A stretch of DNA of 64,000 bases from Rhizorhabdus phycosphaerae (GCF_011044255.1 NZ_CP049107.1:2443501-2507500), one strand, 5' to 3'. Shown: positions 43,257-52,769, numbered from the stretch's first letter. The notes: a model not told the origin generated them from the letters alone. Program-made: numbers and translations.

Positions 43257-43886
43257 ATGGCGTTCTCGCTTCCCGCCCTTCCCTTCGACCGCGCAGCGCT
43301 GGAGCCCGTCCTGTCGGCCGAAAGCTTCGACTATCACCATGGCAAGCATCACCAGGCCTATGTCGACAAGGTCAATGGCTGGCTCGACGAGAAGGGCCTG
43401 AAGGGCAAGACCCTGGTGGAAATCGTGAAGCTGGCGAAAGACATGGGCGACAAGCCGCTGTCGAACAATGCCGGCCAGATCTGGAACCACAATTTCTTCT
43501 GGCAGTGCCTGGCCCCGGAAGGCTCGACCAAGCCTTCGGAAAAGCTGGCGAAGATGATCGAAGCCAGCTTCGGCAGCCAGGAAGACCTCGTGAAGAAGCT
43601 CTCAGCCGAGGCGGTCGGCCATTTCGGCAGTGGCTGGGCCTGGCTCGCGCTGGCGGGCGACAAGCTGGTCATCACCTCGCTCCACGACGGCGAAACACCG
43701 CTCAGCCAGAGCGAGCTCAAGCCGCTGCTCACGCTCGATGTGTGGGAGCACGCCTATTATATCGATTACCGCAACGCGCGGCCGAAATTCGCGGAATCGG
43801 TCCTCGGCAAGGTCGTGAACTGGGACTTCGTCTCACGCAACGTCGAAGGCGACGCGGTCGCGGTGGCGGATCTGTCGCCGGCCTGA
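43257..43886 (+). CDS. sodB: Superoxide dismutase [Fe]
   Basis: A 209-residue cytoplasmic enzyme that dismutates superoxide. By alignment with E. coli SodB the metal ligands are H27 (YHHGKHHQAY), H78 (WNHNFFW), D161 and H165 (DVWEHAYY). AGQIWNHNFFWQCL and FGSGWAWLAL suggest the iron form. The ATG at 43257 has GGAG six bases upstream. A near-perfect terminator palindrome follows the stop. The 234-base gap upstream holds no recognisable operator. Confidence 0.96.
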   Translation: MAFSLPALPFDRAALEPVLSAESFDYHHGKHHQAYVDKVNGWLDEKGLKGKTLVEIVKLAKDMGDKPLSNNAGQIWNHNFFWQCLAPEGSTKPSEKLAKMIEASFGSQEDLVKKLSAEAVGHFGSGWAWLALAGDKLVITSLHDGETPLSQSELKPLLTLDVWEHAYYIDYRNARPKFAESVLGKVVNWDFVSRNVEGDAVAVADLSPA

Positions 43887-43898
43887 GGCCATCATAGG

Positions 43899-43922
43899 GC
43901 GCCCCCTCGATCGAGGGGGCGC
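43899..43922. terminator. Perfect 24-bp palindrome, bidirectional terminator
   Basis: GCGCCCCCTCGA is followed by its exact reverse complement TCGAGGGGGCGC, between the convergent sodB and chemotaxis-receptor genes. It touches the last base of the latter. Confidence 0.65.
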
Positions 43923-45229
43923 TACGCCCTTTCTATCTCGTCGAGGAAACGGCCAAGCCGCAAGCGCAGCCTGGCCGCGCCATCGGTCAGCGTCCTGGCG
44001 ATGTCGGACAGTTGCTCCGCACCCGTCGCCGCATCGCCCGCACTGCCGCTGATCTCGGCGGCCTGCCGCCTTATATGGTCGTTGGCGCCGGCGGCATCGC
44101 GCACATTGGCGCTGACCAGCTCGCCGACGATCCGGTTGCGCTCGACCGCTTCGTCGACCGTGGCAGAAAGACCGTCGAGCGCCGCGATGGCCGCTTCGAT
44201 GCCGGCCTGAGCGGCCGCCACGCTTCCCACGCCGCTGCGCACGCTGTCGATCCGGGCGGCGATCAGGCCCACCGACTCCCGCGTCTGTCGTGCCAGCGCC
44301 TTCACCTCCGATGCGACCACCGCGAAGCCGCGCCCCGCCTCGCCGGCCCGGGCCGCCTCGATCGTCGCATTGAGTGCCAGCAGGTTGATGCGCCTCGCGA
44401 CCGCGTCGATCGTCTCGACGACGGCACCGATCTCATCGGTGGTCTGGCCGAGCTGGCGGGCGCGCCGCCCGCCTTCCTCGATCATACCGGCGACATGCAG
44501 TGTCGACGCCCGCGCCGCCGCCACCTCGGTGCCCAGCTGGCCGAGCGCGGCGACGAGATCCTGTCCCTGTTCGGCCACCGCACCGACATTGTCGGCGGCC
44601 TGTGCGGCAGCGGTCATCACCGACAGGCCCTTGGCGCCGACATCGCGCGCCCGGGCGCCCATGCGGCCAGCGCTTTCCTCGAGGGCCACCGAGGCGTCGA
44701 TCATGCCACTCGACAGCGCCGCTGCCTCGGCGCGCATCGCGCTCGATGCTTCGCCGATCCAGCGCAGCCTTGCGGCCCGCCGTGCGGCCAGCGCCGCTTC
44801 CCGGTCGGCGGCCAGCCGCAGGAGCGTGCGACCGCTCAGCGCGCCAACGAAGCGCCCGCCGAGCGTGAGAATGATCGCGTCATGGCCGCCTCCCTGCGAC
44901 ACCAGCGCGAACAGCTCGCCGAGCGGGGTATCCACATCCGCCATAGGCACTTCGCTGACGAAGCCGTCGAGACGCCGATACAGGCTGTGGTTGCACAACA
45001 GGGCATGACCGAAAGGGTTGAGCAGCAACCGCCGGATGTCACGTTCCAGGACTGCGCCGGCCGGACGCCCTTCGGCGTCGACGATGGGGAGCGCCTCGAG
45101 GTCCGGCTGTTCGCGGTAGCAGGCGATGACCTCGCGAATGCCGGCGTCCGCAGCGACGGACCACGTGATCATCGCCGAACGCAGACTTTCGTCCACCCCC
45201 GCGGGCATGACCGCCATTTCGCAGCTCAT
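43922..45229 (-). CDS. Soluble methyl-accepting chemotaxis-type receptor with CBS domains
   Basis: A 435-residue cytoplasmic receptor. No transmembrane or HAMP segment is seen. Residues about 10-140 hold two CBS-like repeats ([20 protein letters not shown] and the earlier [31 protein letters not shown]). From about 150 on there is a coiled-coil signalling domain; its hairpin tip is [36 protein letters not shown] domains usually bind adenine nucleotides, so energy sensing is plausible. No chemotaxis gene is adjacent; it is a lone receptor that may act on CheA encoded elsewhere. Confidence 0.85.
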   Translation of the reverse strand: MSCEMAVMPAGVDESLRSAMITWSVAADAGIREVIACYREQPDLEALPIVDAEGRPAGAVLERDIRRLLLNPFGHALLCNHSLYRRLDGFVSEVPMADVDTPLGELFALVSQGGGHDAIILTLGGRFVGALSGRTLLRLAADREAALAARRAARLRWIGEASSAMRAEAAALSSGMIDASVALEESAGRMGARARDVGAKGLSVMTAAAQAADNVGAVAEQGQDLVAALGQLGTEVAAARASTLHVAGMIEEGGRRARQLGQTTDEIGAVVETIDAVARRINLLALNATIEAARAGEAGRGFAVVASEVKALARQTRESVGLIAARIDSVRSGVGSVAAAQAGIEAAIAALDGLSATVDEAVERNRIVGELVSANVRDAAGANDHIRRQAAEISGSAGDAATGAEQLSDIARTLTDGAARLRLRLGRFLDEIERA

Positions 45230-45337
45230 CGGCGCCTCCTTGGGCCAACCTCCTAGGCGGCGTTGGTAAAGGAGAGGTAAGCCGGGCGTTACACTTCTGT
45301 GAAACTTATATGAAATACAGCAGCTTAGCCGGCATAT

Positions 45338-45952
45338 TCAGCCCTGTGGCGGCAGCACCGGCTCCTCGGCGGCTTCGCTGTTCAAGCCATGCCGCGTCAG
45401 CATCGGGACATTGGCGATGGCGAACAGGATCGTCGCCGGAAGCGCGCCCCAAAGCTTGTAGCCGAGCCAGAAGTCCATGCTGGTCGAGCGCCAGACCAGC
45501 TCGTTCGCGACCGCCATTGCCACGAAGAAGATCGCCCAGTTGCGCGTGAGCTTGGTCCAGCCGAGATCGGTGAGGCCGGGATAGGCCTGCCCGAGGACCA
45601 GCTTCAGCGTCGGCCGGTCGGTGTAGAGGCCGAAGCCGAGAATGCCGGCGACCATCAGATAATAGACGGTCGGCTTCATCTTGATGAAGGTGGCGTCGTG
45701 CAGCCAGACGGTCAGGCCGCCGAAGACCGCTACCATCACCCCCGAGAAGAGCAGCATGGGCGAAATGCGGCGCGTCCTGATCCACGACGCCGCGATCGCG
45801 ACGAAGGTCGCCCCCATGAAGATCGCGGTCGCCCGAACGACGTCCTTGGTCAGCCACCAGGCCGCCAGATAGACGACCAGCGGACCGAGATCGATCAGCA
45901 GCTTGAGGCCCGAACCGGCTTCCCGGTCGGTGGAGGTCGGCGATGCGCTCAT
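45338..45952 (-). CDS. yciB: Inner membrane-spanning protein YciB
   Basis: A 204-residue inner-membrane protein with about five helices, of the YciB/intracellular septation family involved in envelope integrity. LLIDLGPLVVYLAAWWLT, MKPTVYYLMVAGILGFGLY and WTKLTRNWAIFFVAMAVANELVW are the conserved segments. It is the last gene of dapF-mtaB-ftsY-yciB, with a four-base overlap with ftsY. Its gap to the chemotaxis gene downstream is AT-rich. Confidence 0.93.
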   Translation of the reverse strand: MSASPTSTDREAGSGLKLLIDLGPLVVYLAAWWLTKDVVRATAIFMGATFVAIAASWIRTRRISPMLLFSGVMVAVFGGLTVWLHDATFIKMKPTVYYLMVAGILGFGLYTDRPTLKLVLGQAYPGLTDLGWTKLTRNWAIFFVAMAVANELVWRSTSMDFWLGYKLWGALPATILFAIANVPMLTRHGLNSEAAEEPVLPPQG

Positions 45953-46884
45953 TTCGCGATCCTCTCGAGACCTGCGATGGCGCGTGCGACCTCGGAAGGA
46001 TCGAAGGGCTTGAGATCGTCGATCGACTCGCCGAGACCGATCGCATGGACCGGCAGGCCATAGCGTTCGGCGGCCGCGACCAGCACGCCACCGCGCGCCG
46101 TCCCGTCGAGCTTGGTCATGACGAGCCCGGTGACACCGGCGGTTTCCTTGAAGATCTCGATCTGGCTCAGCGCATTCTGGCCGGTGGTCGCGTCGAGGAC
46201 GAGCAGCACGTCATGCGGGGCCGCAGGGTTCAACCGCCCGAGCACGCGCCGGATCTTGGCGAGTTCGTCCATCAGGCCCGTCTTGTTCTGCAGCCGCCCC
46301 GCCGTGTCGACGATCAGCACGTCGATGCCCTTTTCGGTACCTTGCTTGACGCCCTCGAAGACGAGGCTGGCCGCATCGCCACCTTCCTGCCCGCTGATGA
46401 TCGGCACGCCGATGCGGTCGGCCCAAACCTTGAGCTGCCCGATCGCCGCCGCGCGGAAGGTGTCGCCGGCGACGAGCATCACCGCATAGTCCTGCTCCTG
46501 CAGCCAGTGCGCCAGCTTCGCGATCGTGGTCGTCTTGCCCGAGCCGTTGACGCCGATCACCAGGATCACCTGCGGCCGGGGGAAGGCCTCGATCTCGAGC
46601 GGCTTGGCGGCGGGCGCGAGCACCTTTTCGATCTCCTGCGCGACGATCTCGCGCAGCCGGCGCTCGTCGAGCCCCTTTTCGAACATCTCGCCGGCTAGCC
46701 GGTCGCGGATCCGCCGCGAGGTTGCAGGGCCCAGGTCCGACGCGATCAGCGCCTCCTCGATCTCGTCGAGCGTGGCCTCGTCGAGCGCAGCCTTGCCGAA
46801 CAGGCCGGTCAGATTCTCGCCAAGCCGGTCGGAGGTCTTCCTGAACCCCCCGAACAGCTTTTCGTGCCAGCGCAATTCGCTCAT
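45949..46884 (-). CDS. ftsY: Signal recognition particle receptor FtsY
   Basis: A 311-residue GTPase, the SRP receptor that with Ffh (52770) delivers ribosomes to the Sec translocon. G motifs: GVNGSGKTTTIAKLA, DTAGRLQNK and TKLDGTARGG. The N domain is short and the acidic A domain of E. coli FtsY is absent, as usual in alphaproteobacteria. Four-base overlaps link it to mtaB upstream and yciB downstream. Confidence 0.96.
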   Translation of the reverse strand: MSELRWHEKLFGGFRKTSDRLGENLTGLFGKAALDEATLDEIEEALIASDLGPATSRRIRDRLAGEMFEKGLDERRLREIVAQEIEKVLAPAAKPLEIEAFPRPQVILVIGVNGSGKTTTIAKLAHWLQEQDYAVMLVAGDTFRAAAIGQLKVWADRIGVPIISGQEGGDAASLVFEGVKQGTEKGIDVLIVDTAGRLQNKTGLMDELAKIRRVLGRLNPAAPHDVLLVLDATTGQNALSQIEIFKETAGVTGLVMTKLDGTARGGVLVAAAERYGLPVHAIGLGESIDDLKPFDPSEVARAIAGLERIAK

Positions 46885-48128
46885 TCGATCCTGCCTGTTA
46901 GGCCATGGTCGTCATGGCCGGTGATATGTGCCTCGGCGATGCTGCCTACGCGCGGGACGGGGCCTTCGATCCGGACGCGCGCAAAATTGGGGGCGTGGCC
47001 GATGCCGCCGCGCTCGACCAGCAGGCTTTGCTGCGTGCCGACGAGGCTGGCGAGCCAGCGCCGTCGCCGCGCATCGCCGCGCTCGCGCAGGGCCTCGGCG
47101 CGGGCACGGACCACCGCCGGCGAAAGCTGGGGCATGCGCGCAGCAGGCGTGCCCGTGCGCGGCGAATAGGGAAAGACATGCGCGAAGACGATGTCGCAAT
47201 CGTCGATCAGCGCGGCCGTGTTCGCCGCCATAGCCTCGTCCTCGGTCGGGAAGCCCGCGATCAGGTCCGCGCCGATCGCGACGTCGCCGCGCGCGGCCTT
47301 GAGCCGCTGTACCATCGCCACCGCCTGCGCACGGTCGTGGCGGCGTTTCATGCGCTTGAGGATCATGTCGTCCCCCGCCTGCAGCGACAGATGGAGATGC
47401 GGCATGATCCGGGGCTCGCCGGTCAGCAGCGCGAACAACCGATCGTCGATCTCGACCGAGTCGAGCGAGGAGAGGCGCAAGCGCCGCAATCCGGGCACAT
47501 GCGTCAGGATACGCTCGACCAGCTGGCCGAGGGTCGGGCTGCCCGGCAGATCGGGGCCATAGCTGGTGAGGTCTACCCCGGTCAGCACGACCTCTTCATG
47601 GCCCTGATCGACCAGCGCCCTGATCCGATCGACGACCAGCCCGGCGGGGACCGAGCGGCTGTTCCCGCGGCCCTGCGGGATCGCGCAGAAGGTGCAGCGG
47701 TGATCGCAGCCATTCTGCACCTCGACGAAGGCGCGCGCATGGCCGGCGAAGGCCGATGCCATATGCCCCGCAGTCTCGCGAAGGGCCATGATGTCGGAGA
47801 CATGGATGTCCGCGACAGGGCCCGGTTCGAAGGTGAGCAGATCCGGCCGGGCCTTTTCGGCGTTGCCGATAACGCGTGCGACCTCGGGCATCGCAGCGAA
47901 GGCCGCCGGATCGATCTGCGCCGCGCATCCGGTGACCACGATCCGCGCATCGGGCCGGCGCCGCGCCGCGCGGCGGATCGCCTGGCGGGTGCGGGTGACG
48001 GCTTCGTTGGTGACCGCGCAGCTGTTGACGATGATCAGGCGATCATCATCGGCCGCAGCCGTGCGCATCGCTTCGCTTTCGGCGATGTTGAGCCGACAGC
48101 CCAGCGTGATCAGCTCGGGGCCGGTCAT
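46881..48128 (-). CDS. mtaB: tRNA t6A methylthiotransferase MtaB
   Basis: A 415-residue radical-SAM enzyme that adds a methylthio group to t6A37 in tRNA. The N-terminal UPF0004 domain starts MTGPELITLGCRLNIAESEAM. The SAM cluster motif is CDHRCTFCAIPQGRG (C-x3-C-x2-C) and the C-terminal part is TRAM-like. The Rlm- and MiaB-type relatives are separated by the GCRLN opening. The ATG at 48128 overlaps dapF's stop by one base, and its own stop overlaps ftsY. Confidence 0.92.
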   Translation of the reverse strand: MTGPELITLGCRLNIAESEAMRTAAADDDRLIIVNSCAVTNEAVTRTRQAIRRAARRRPDARIVVTGCAAQIDPAAFAAMPEVARVIGNAEKARPDLLTFEPGPVADIHVSDIMALRETAGHMASAFAGHARAFVEVQNGCDHRCTFCAIPQGRGNSRSVPAGLVVDRIRALVDQGHEEVVLTGVDLTSYGPDLPGSPTLGQLVERILTHVPGLRRLRLSSLDSVEIDDRLFALLTGEPRIMPHLHLSLQAGDDMILKRMKRRHDRAQAVAMVQRLKAARGDVAIGADLIAGFPTEDEAMAANTAALIDDCDIVFAHVFPYSPRTGTPAARMPQLSPAVVRARAEALRERGDARRRRWLASLVGTQQSLLVERGGIGHAPNFARVRIEGPVPRVGSIAEAHITGHDDHGLTGRIE

Positions 48129-48943
48129 CAGAGCGCGTCCAAATCCGCCCCGAGGTCGAGCTCGCCGGTGAAGACATGGGTGGCGGGCCCGGTCATGCGG
48201 ACGACCTGGCCGGGCGCCCAGGCGATGGTGAGCGGCCCGCCGGGAAGCGTGACCCGCACCGGCGAATCGACGAGACCCGCGCGGATCGCCGCGACCCCCG
48301 TCGCGCAGGCGCCGGTCCCGCAGGCATCGGTCAGGCCGACGCCGCGCTCCCATACACGCAGGCGGATATTGGCGCGGTCGTCGATGGTGGCCACGTTGAC
48401 GTTGATGCGCGCGGGGAACAGCGGATCGGTCTCGATCGCCGGGCCCAACCGGTCGAGCGGCACCGCATCGGTTTCGGCCACGAAGAAGATGACATGCGGG
48501 TTGCCGACATTGACCGCCGCGGGTGCCTCCAGCATTTCCCAACCAACAGGCATGGCGCGCGTGTCCATCGCATAAGCGAGCGGGATCGCGTCCCAGTCGA
48601 AGCGCGGCTCGACCAGATCGACCGCCACCGCGTCGCCTTCGGCCTGGCCTTCGAGCATGCCGCCGAGCGTCTCCAGGCGCGCCGCGCCACCGAGCAGGCT
48701 GACGACGCAGCGCGTGGCATTGCCGCAGGCTTCGACCTCGCCACCGTCGGCATTGAAGATGCGCATCCGCGCGTCGGCATGATCGGAGCGCTGGAGCAGG
48801 ATGAGCTGGTCGCAGCCGACGCCCGTCTTGCGATCGGCGATCGCGCGAACGCGGCCGGGCGCCAGCTCGACCGCGCTATCGCGCGCGTCGATCACGACGA
48901 AGTCGTTGCCGAGTCCGTGCATCTTGTGAAAGCGAAGCTTCAT
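48128..48943 (-). CDS. dapF: Diaminopimelate epimerase
   Basis: A 271-residue enzyme that epimerises LL- to meso-diaminopimelate for lysine and peptidoglycan. Both active-site cysteines are present: C73 in EACGNATRC and the one in TDACGTGACATG. MHGLGNDFVVIDAR opens the family pattern. First gene of the dapF-mtaB-ftsY-yciB operon. asd (57790) supplies the same pathway. Confidence 0.96.
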   Translation of the reverse strand: MKLRFHKMHGLGNDFVVIDARDSAVELAPGRVRAIADRKTGVGCDQLILLQRSDHADARMRIFNADGGEVEACGNATRCVVSLLGGAARLETLGGMLEGQAEGDAVAVDLVEPRFDWDAIPLAYAMDTRAMPVGWEMLEAPAAVNVGNPHVIFFVAETDAVPLDRLGPAIETDPLFPARINVNVATIDDRANIRLRVWERGVGLTDACGTGACATGVAAIRAGLVDSPVRVTLPGGPLTIAWAPGQVVRMTGPATHVFTGELDLGADLDAL

Positions 48944-49007
48944 GGCCCGCGCGACTTAAGGTTTCGACGCGACGAAGTCCATAAGCGGCCCCGGTCGGTG
49001 CGAGCGA

Positions 49008-50651
49008 TCAGGCCTGCTTCTTGCGACCCTGGCGCATCGCGACCACGCCGCCGGCCACAGCGCTGGGGCTCGCGGCGATCAGCTGGCCCCGGCCGGCGAG
49101 CAGACCGCGCGTGTTTCGAGCGGGGGCGGCGCGCCCGAAATGCCAGCCCTGTACCGTCACATTGCCGATCTCGCGCAACAGCGCCGCAATCTCGGCATTC
49201 TCGACACCCTCGGCGATCACCTCGATGTTCAGCCCTTCGGCGAGCGAGATGATCATCCGCACCAGCGCGGCGGCATCGGCGTCCTGCACCATGCGGAGAA
49301 CGAAGCTGCGGTCCACCTTGACCCGGTCGAGCGGCATCGCCCGCAAATGGGTCAGGCTGGAATAGCCTGTGCCGAAATCGTCCAGGGCGACGCGGATCCC
49401 CTGATTCTTGAGGCTGGCGATGATCGCGAGCGCAAGCGCCTGATTCTCCAGAAGCGCCGCCTCGGTAATCTCGATCTCCAGCCGCTCGGCAGGGAAGTTG
49501 AGCTCGGTGAGCAGCTTCACGATCTTCTGCGGAAGCCAGGGGTCGCGCATCTGGGTCGGGCTGATGTTCACCGCCAGCACCAGCGCGGGATCCCAGTGGC
49601 GCGCCTCCTCGATCGCGGCGCGCATCACCGACATCGACAATTCGCCGATCAGCCCCGACTCCTCGGCGACGGGGATGAAGGCGGCCGGTTCGATCAGGCC
49701 ATGGTCGGGATGGTCCCAGCGTGCGAGCACCTCGAACCCCCGGATGGCGCCGCTCGCCAGATCGATCTGCGGCTCGAACCAGGGGACGATCTGGCCGCTG
49801 GGTATGCCCGCGCGCAGGCCGAGCTCGATCTCGTTACGCAGCTCCAGCTCGCGTTCCATGCTTGCGTCGAACCAGGCCCGCTGGTTCCGCCCGGCGCGCT
49901 TGGCCGCATAGAGCGCAATATCGGAACGCCGCATCAGCGTGTCGATCGTGCGGCAGCCCGCCTCGGTGCGGGCGATTCCCACCGACGCACCGATCCGCGC
50001 CTGGACGCCGCCGATCGCGAAAGGCTGGGTCATGCGGGCAAGGATAGCATCGGCGACGCTCTCGACCGACGCGGGCTCATCCGGATCGAACGGGAAGGCA
50101 CAGGCGAACTCGTCGCCGCCCAGCCGGGCCGCCAGCGCATGGGGCGGCAACGGCCCGACGATGGCTTCGGACGCCGCGCGCAGCAGCTGGTCGCCCACCA
50201 GATGGCCGTGCATGTCGTTGACCGACTTGAAATGGTCGAGGTCGATCATGAGCATGGCGAGCGAGCCGCGGCGGGGCAGCACCTGGTCGATCATGCGCGC
50301 GCCCGCTTCGGCCAGGGCGCGGCGGTTGAGCATGCCGGTCAGCGGGTCGCAGGTGGCAAGTTCGCTCGCGCGCTCTTCGGCGGCGCGGCGGAGATGCACC
50401 TCATATTTGAGCGCGCGATAGCGACGCCATCCCAGCAGCATCAGTGCCAGGTTGAGCAGCAGGACGGAAATGGTGAGATTGTCGGTGACCGAGAGAGCGG
50501 GCCCGTCCGACCGCCACAGCGAGCCGATGACGCCGAGCGCCGAGATGAGCACGAGGATCACGGCGCAGAGCGTGACCCCTGCCGCAAGCATGTCACGACG
50601 GTCGCGGACGGGGCGCGCGGACGGGCCCTCCCCCAGCATCCTGTCGTGCAT
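49008..50651 (-). CDS. GGDEF-EAL c-di-GMP signalling protein
   Basis: A 547-residue inner-membrane protein with two N-terminal helices (residues about 22-44 and 58-76). A GGDEF domain follows with ARLGGDEFACAF intact, which predicts cyclase ability, but the RxxD inhibitory site is not seen. An EAL domain begins GFEVLARW (EVL in place of EAL) and has NISPTQM, DDFGTGYSS and VIAEGVEN. Whether one or both activities operate cannot be told. It is transcribed away from aceA. Confidence 0.92.
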   Translation of the reverse strand: MHDRMLGEGPSARPVRDRRDMLAAGVTLCAVILVLISALGVIGSLWRSDGPALSVTDNLTISVLLLNLALMLLGWRRYRALKYEVHLRRAAEERASELATCDPLTGMLNRRALAEAGARMIDQVLPRRGSLAMLMIDLDHFKSVNDMHGHLVGDQLLRAASEAIVGPLPPHALAARLGGDEFACAFPFDPDEPASVESVADAILARMTQPFAIGGVQARIGASVGIARTEAGCRTIDTLMRRSDIALYAAKRAGRNQRAWFDASMERELELRNEIELGLRAGIPSGQIVPWFEPQIDLASGAIRGFEVLARWDHPDHGLIEPAAFIPVAEESGLIGELSMSVMRAAIEEARHWDPALVLAVNISPTQMRDPWLPQKIVKLLTELNFPAERLEIEITEAALLENQALALAIIASLKNQGIRVALDDFGTGYSSLTHLRAMPLDRVKVDRSFVLRMVQDADAAALVRMIISLAEGLNIEVIAEGVENAEIAALLREIGNVTVQGWHFGRAAPARNTRGLLAGRGQLIAASPSAVAGGVVAMRQGRKKQA

Positions 50652-50727
50652 GTCTGTCTCCGGCTAAGTGGATGGGCCAACCCTAGGGGTGGCTGGTTGC
50701 CAAGCCTTTAACGCGCCTCAGAACGCG

Positions 50728-50738
50728 CATATTTTCAC
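50728..50738. repeat. Direct repeat copy 1 upstream of aceA
   Basis: CATATTTTCAC, repeated exactly at 50781-50791, 53 bases later, in the 252-base divergent gap between the GGDEF-EAL gene and aceA. Confidence 0.4.
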
Positions 50739-50767
50739 CCGGGCAGGCTTGCCGGCGCCACAGGATG

Positions 50768-50791
50768 TGTAAACTTCTTACATATTTTCAC
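50768..50791. promoter_or_regulatory. TGTAA-N5-TTACA palindrome overlapping repeat copy 2
   Basis: TGTAA (50768-50772) and TTACA (50778-50782) are a 5-bp inverted repeat with a 5-base spacer, 122 bases before the aceA start, partly overlapping the second CATATTTTCAC. A regulator of acetate or fatty-acid growth is a possible ligand; inference only. Confidence 0.35.
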
Positions 50792-50903
50792 GCATCAACG
50801 GCATAAGCCCCACCTACCGACCCTCTTTTGAGCATGACTCCTGCTGACATTCCGGCCTTTTCGCTGTTTGTGGCCGCATATCTTGTACAGCAGGACAAAG
50901 ACG

Positions 50904-52499
50904 ATGAGCTATCAGGACGAAATCGCACAAGCCGAACAGCTGATCCGCCAGAAGGGCTCGCCCTGGGCCGGAATCGGCGCCGAGGCGGTCGCCCGGATGC
51001 GCCTCCAGAACCGCTTCCAGACCGGGCTCGACATCGCCCGCTACACCGCGAAGATCATGCGCGAGGACATGGCCGCCTATGACGCCGATCCCGCCAACTA
51101 CACCCAGTCGCTGGGCTGCTGGCATGGCTTCATCGGCCAGCAGAAGCTGATCTCGATCAAGAAGCATTTCGGCACGACCAAGCGCCGCTACCTCTATCTT
51201 TCGGGATGGATGGTCGCCGCGCTGCGCTCGGACTTCGGCCCGCTGCCCGACCAGTCGATGCATGAGAAGACCAGCGTGCCGGCGCTGATCGAGGAGCTCT
51301 ACACCTTCCTGCGCCAGGCCGACTCCCGCGAGCTCAGCCTGATGTTCCGCGAACTCGACAAGGCGCGCGAGACCGGCAACCAGGTCGAGGAACAGCGCCT
51401 GATCCACGCGATCGACAATTACCAGACCCATGTCGTGCCGATCATCGCCGACATCGACGCCGGCTTCGGCAATGCCGAGGCTACCTATCTGCTCGCCAAG
51501 AAGATGATCGAGGCCGGCGCCTGCGCGCTGCAGATCGAGAATCAGGTGTCGGACGAAAAGCAGTGCGGTCACCAGGACGGCAAGGTCACGGTACCGCATG
51601 AGGACTTCCTCGCGAAGATCCGCGCGTGCCGCTATGCCTTCCTCGAACTCGGCATCACCGACGGCATCATCGTCGCGCGCACCGACTCGCTCGGCGCCGG
51701 CCTGACCAAGCAGATCGCCTATTCGGCCGAGCCCGGCGATATCGGCGACCAGTATAACAGCTTCCTCGACTGCGAGGAGATCACCGACGTTTCGACGATC
51801 AACGGCGACGTGGTGATCAACCGCAGCGGCAAGCTGATGCGCCCGAAGCGCCTGCGCTCCAACCTGTTCCAGTTCCGCGAAGGCACCGGCGCCGACCGCT
51901 GCGTGCTCGACTGCATCACCTCGCTCCAGAACGGCGCGGACCTGCTGTGGATCGAGACCGAGAAGCCGCACATCGAGCAGATCGCGGGCATGGTCGACCG
52001 CATCCGCGAGGTCATTCCGAGCGCCAAGCTGGTCTACAACAACTCCCCCTCGTTCAACTGGACGCTCAACTTCCGCCAGCAGGTGTTCGACCGCTGGCAA
52101 CAGGAGGGCAAGGACGTCTCCCCCTATGACCGCAACCGCCTGATGAGCGTCGACTATGACGGGTCGGACCTGGCCAACGAGGCCGACGAGAAGATCCGCA
52201 CCTTCCAGCGCGACGCCGCAAAGCGGGCGGGCATCTTCCACCACCTGATCACCCTGCCGACCTACCACACCGCGGCGCTGTCGACCGACAACCTCGCCAA
52301 GGAATATTTCGGCGATGCCGGCATGCTCGGCTATGTGCTGAACGTACAGCGCCAGGAAATCCGCCAGGGCATCGCCTGCGTGAAGCACCAGAACATGTCG
52401 GGTTCGGACATCGGCGACGACCATAAGGAATATTTCGCCGGCGAAGCCGCCCTCAAGGCCGGTGGCGTCCACAACACGATGAACCAGTTCGCGGCATAA
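50904..52499 (+). CDS. aceA: Isocitrate lyase (long form)
   Basis: A 531-residue enzyme cleaving isocitrate to succinate and glyoxylate. The catalytic motif is EKQCGHQDGK with C221. Substrate-binding stretches include SLGCWHGFIGQQKLI and IIADIDAGFGNAEATYLLA. The length matches the longer Pseudomonas AceA type. The ATG at 50904 begins MSYQDEIAQAEQLI. No malate synthase is in the window. A strong terminator follows. Confidence 0.96.
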   Translation: MSYQDEIAQAEQLIRQKGSPWAGIGAEAVARMRLQNRFQTGLDIARYTAKIMREDMAAYDADPANYTQSLGCWHGFIGQQKLISIKKHFGTTKRRYLYLSGWMVAALRSDFGPLPDQSMHEKTSVPALIEELYTFLRQADSRELSLMFRELDKARETGNQVEEQRLIHAIDNYQTHVVPIIADIDAGFGNAEATYLLAKKMIEAGACALQIENQVSDEKQCGHQDGKVTVPHEDFLAKIRACRYAFLELGITDGIIVARTDSLGAGLTKQIAYSAEPGDIGDQYNSFLDCEEITDVSTINGDVVINRSGKLMRPKRLRSNLFQFREGTGADRCVLDCITSLQNGADLLWIETEKPHIEQIAGMVDRIREVIPSAKLVYNNSPSFNWTLNFRQQVFDRWQQEGKDVSPYDRNRLMSVDYDGSDLANEADEKIRTFQRDAAKRAGIFHHLITLPTYHTAALSTDNLAKEYFGDAGMLGYVLNVQRQEIRQGIACVKHQNMSGSDIGDDHKEYFAGEAALKAGGVHNTMNQFAA

Positions 52500-52532
52500 G
52501 CGGACGCTATTGAAATCGGAGAGGATGGGGAG

Positions 52533-52561
52533 GGCCCGTCGCGCGAGCGGCGGGCCTTCTT
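52533..52561 (+). terminator. Rho-independent-like terminator of aceA
   Basis: GGCCCGTCGC pairs with GCGGCGGGCC (one wobble) across a GCGA loop, then TTCTT follows. It is 33 bases after the aceA stop. Confidence 0.75.
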
Positions 52562-52600
52562 CGCGTGATCGGCCAACCGACTCCCAATCCCATATAGAAA

Positions 52601-52629
52601 TTGCCTTTCGCGCCTTTTGCGGGTAGAGC
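52601..52629 (+). promoter_or_regulatory. Possible sigma-70-type promoter for ffh
   Basis: TTGCCT, 17 bases, TAGAGC. Both boxes are imperfect; position upstream of the ffh leader is the main support. Confidence 0.3.
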
Positions 52630-52683
52630 CCGCCTCGTCTTACAGACAGGAAAAGCATCGGAAGCGTCCACGGACGCACGCTG

Positions 52684-52707
52684 GCCGGCGAGGTTTCGCC
52701 CGCCGGC
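52684..52707 (+). other. Leader hairpin upstream of ffh
   Basis: GCCGGCG pairs with CGCCGGC, with a bulged A, two more G-C pairs and a TTTCG loop. It lies in the 5' leader about 60 bases before the ffh start and could be an attenuator or a processing site. I do not recognise it as a known RNA family. Confidence 0.35.
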
Positions 52708-52769
52708 GCGCTTTGCGTTTCGGGTCTGAACGGCTGGATTTCCGCGCTTCGGCGCAGCTGGAGAAACGC

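Noticed and set aside
52500-52769. A 4.5S RNA gene in front of ffh
   Set aside because: The gap has a terminator, a candidate promoter and one short hairpin but not the conserved GGAA/GNAR-loop domain of SRP RNA.
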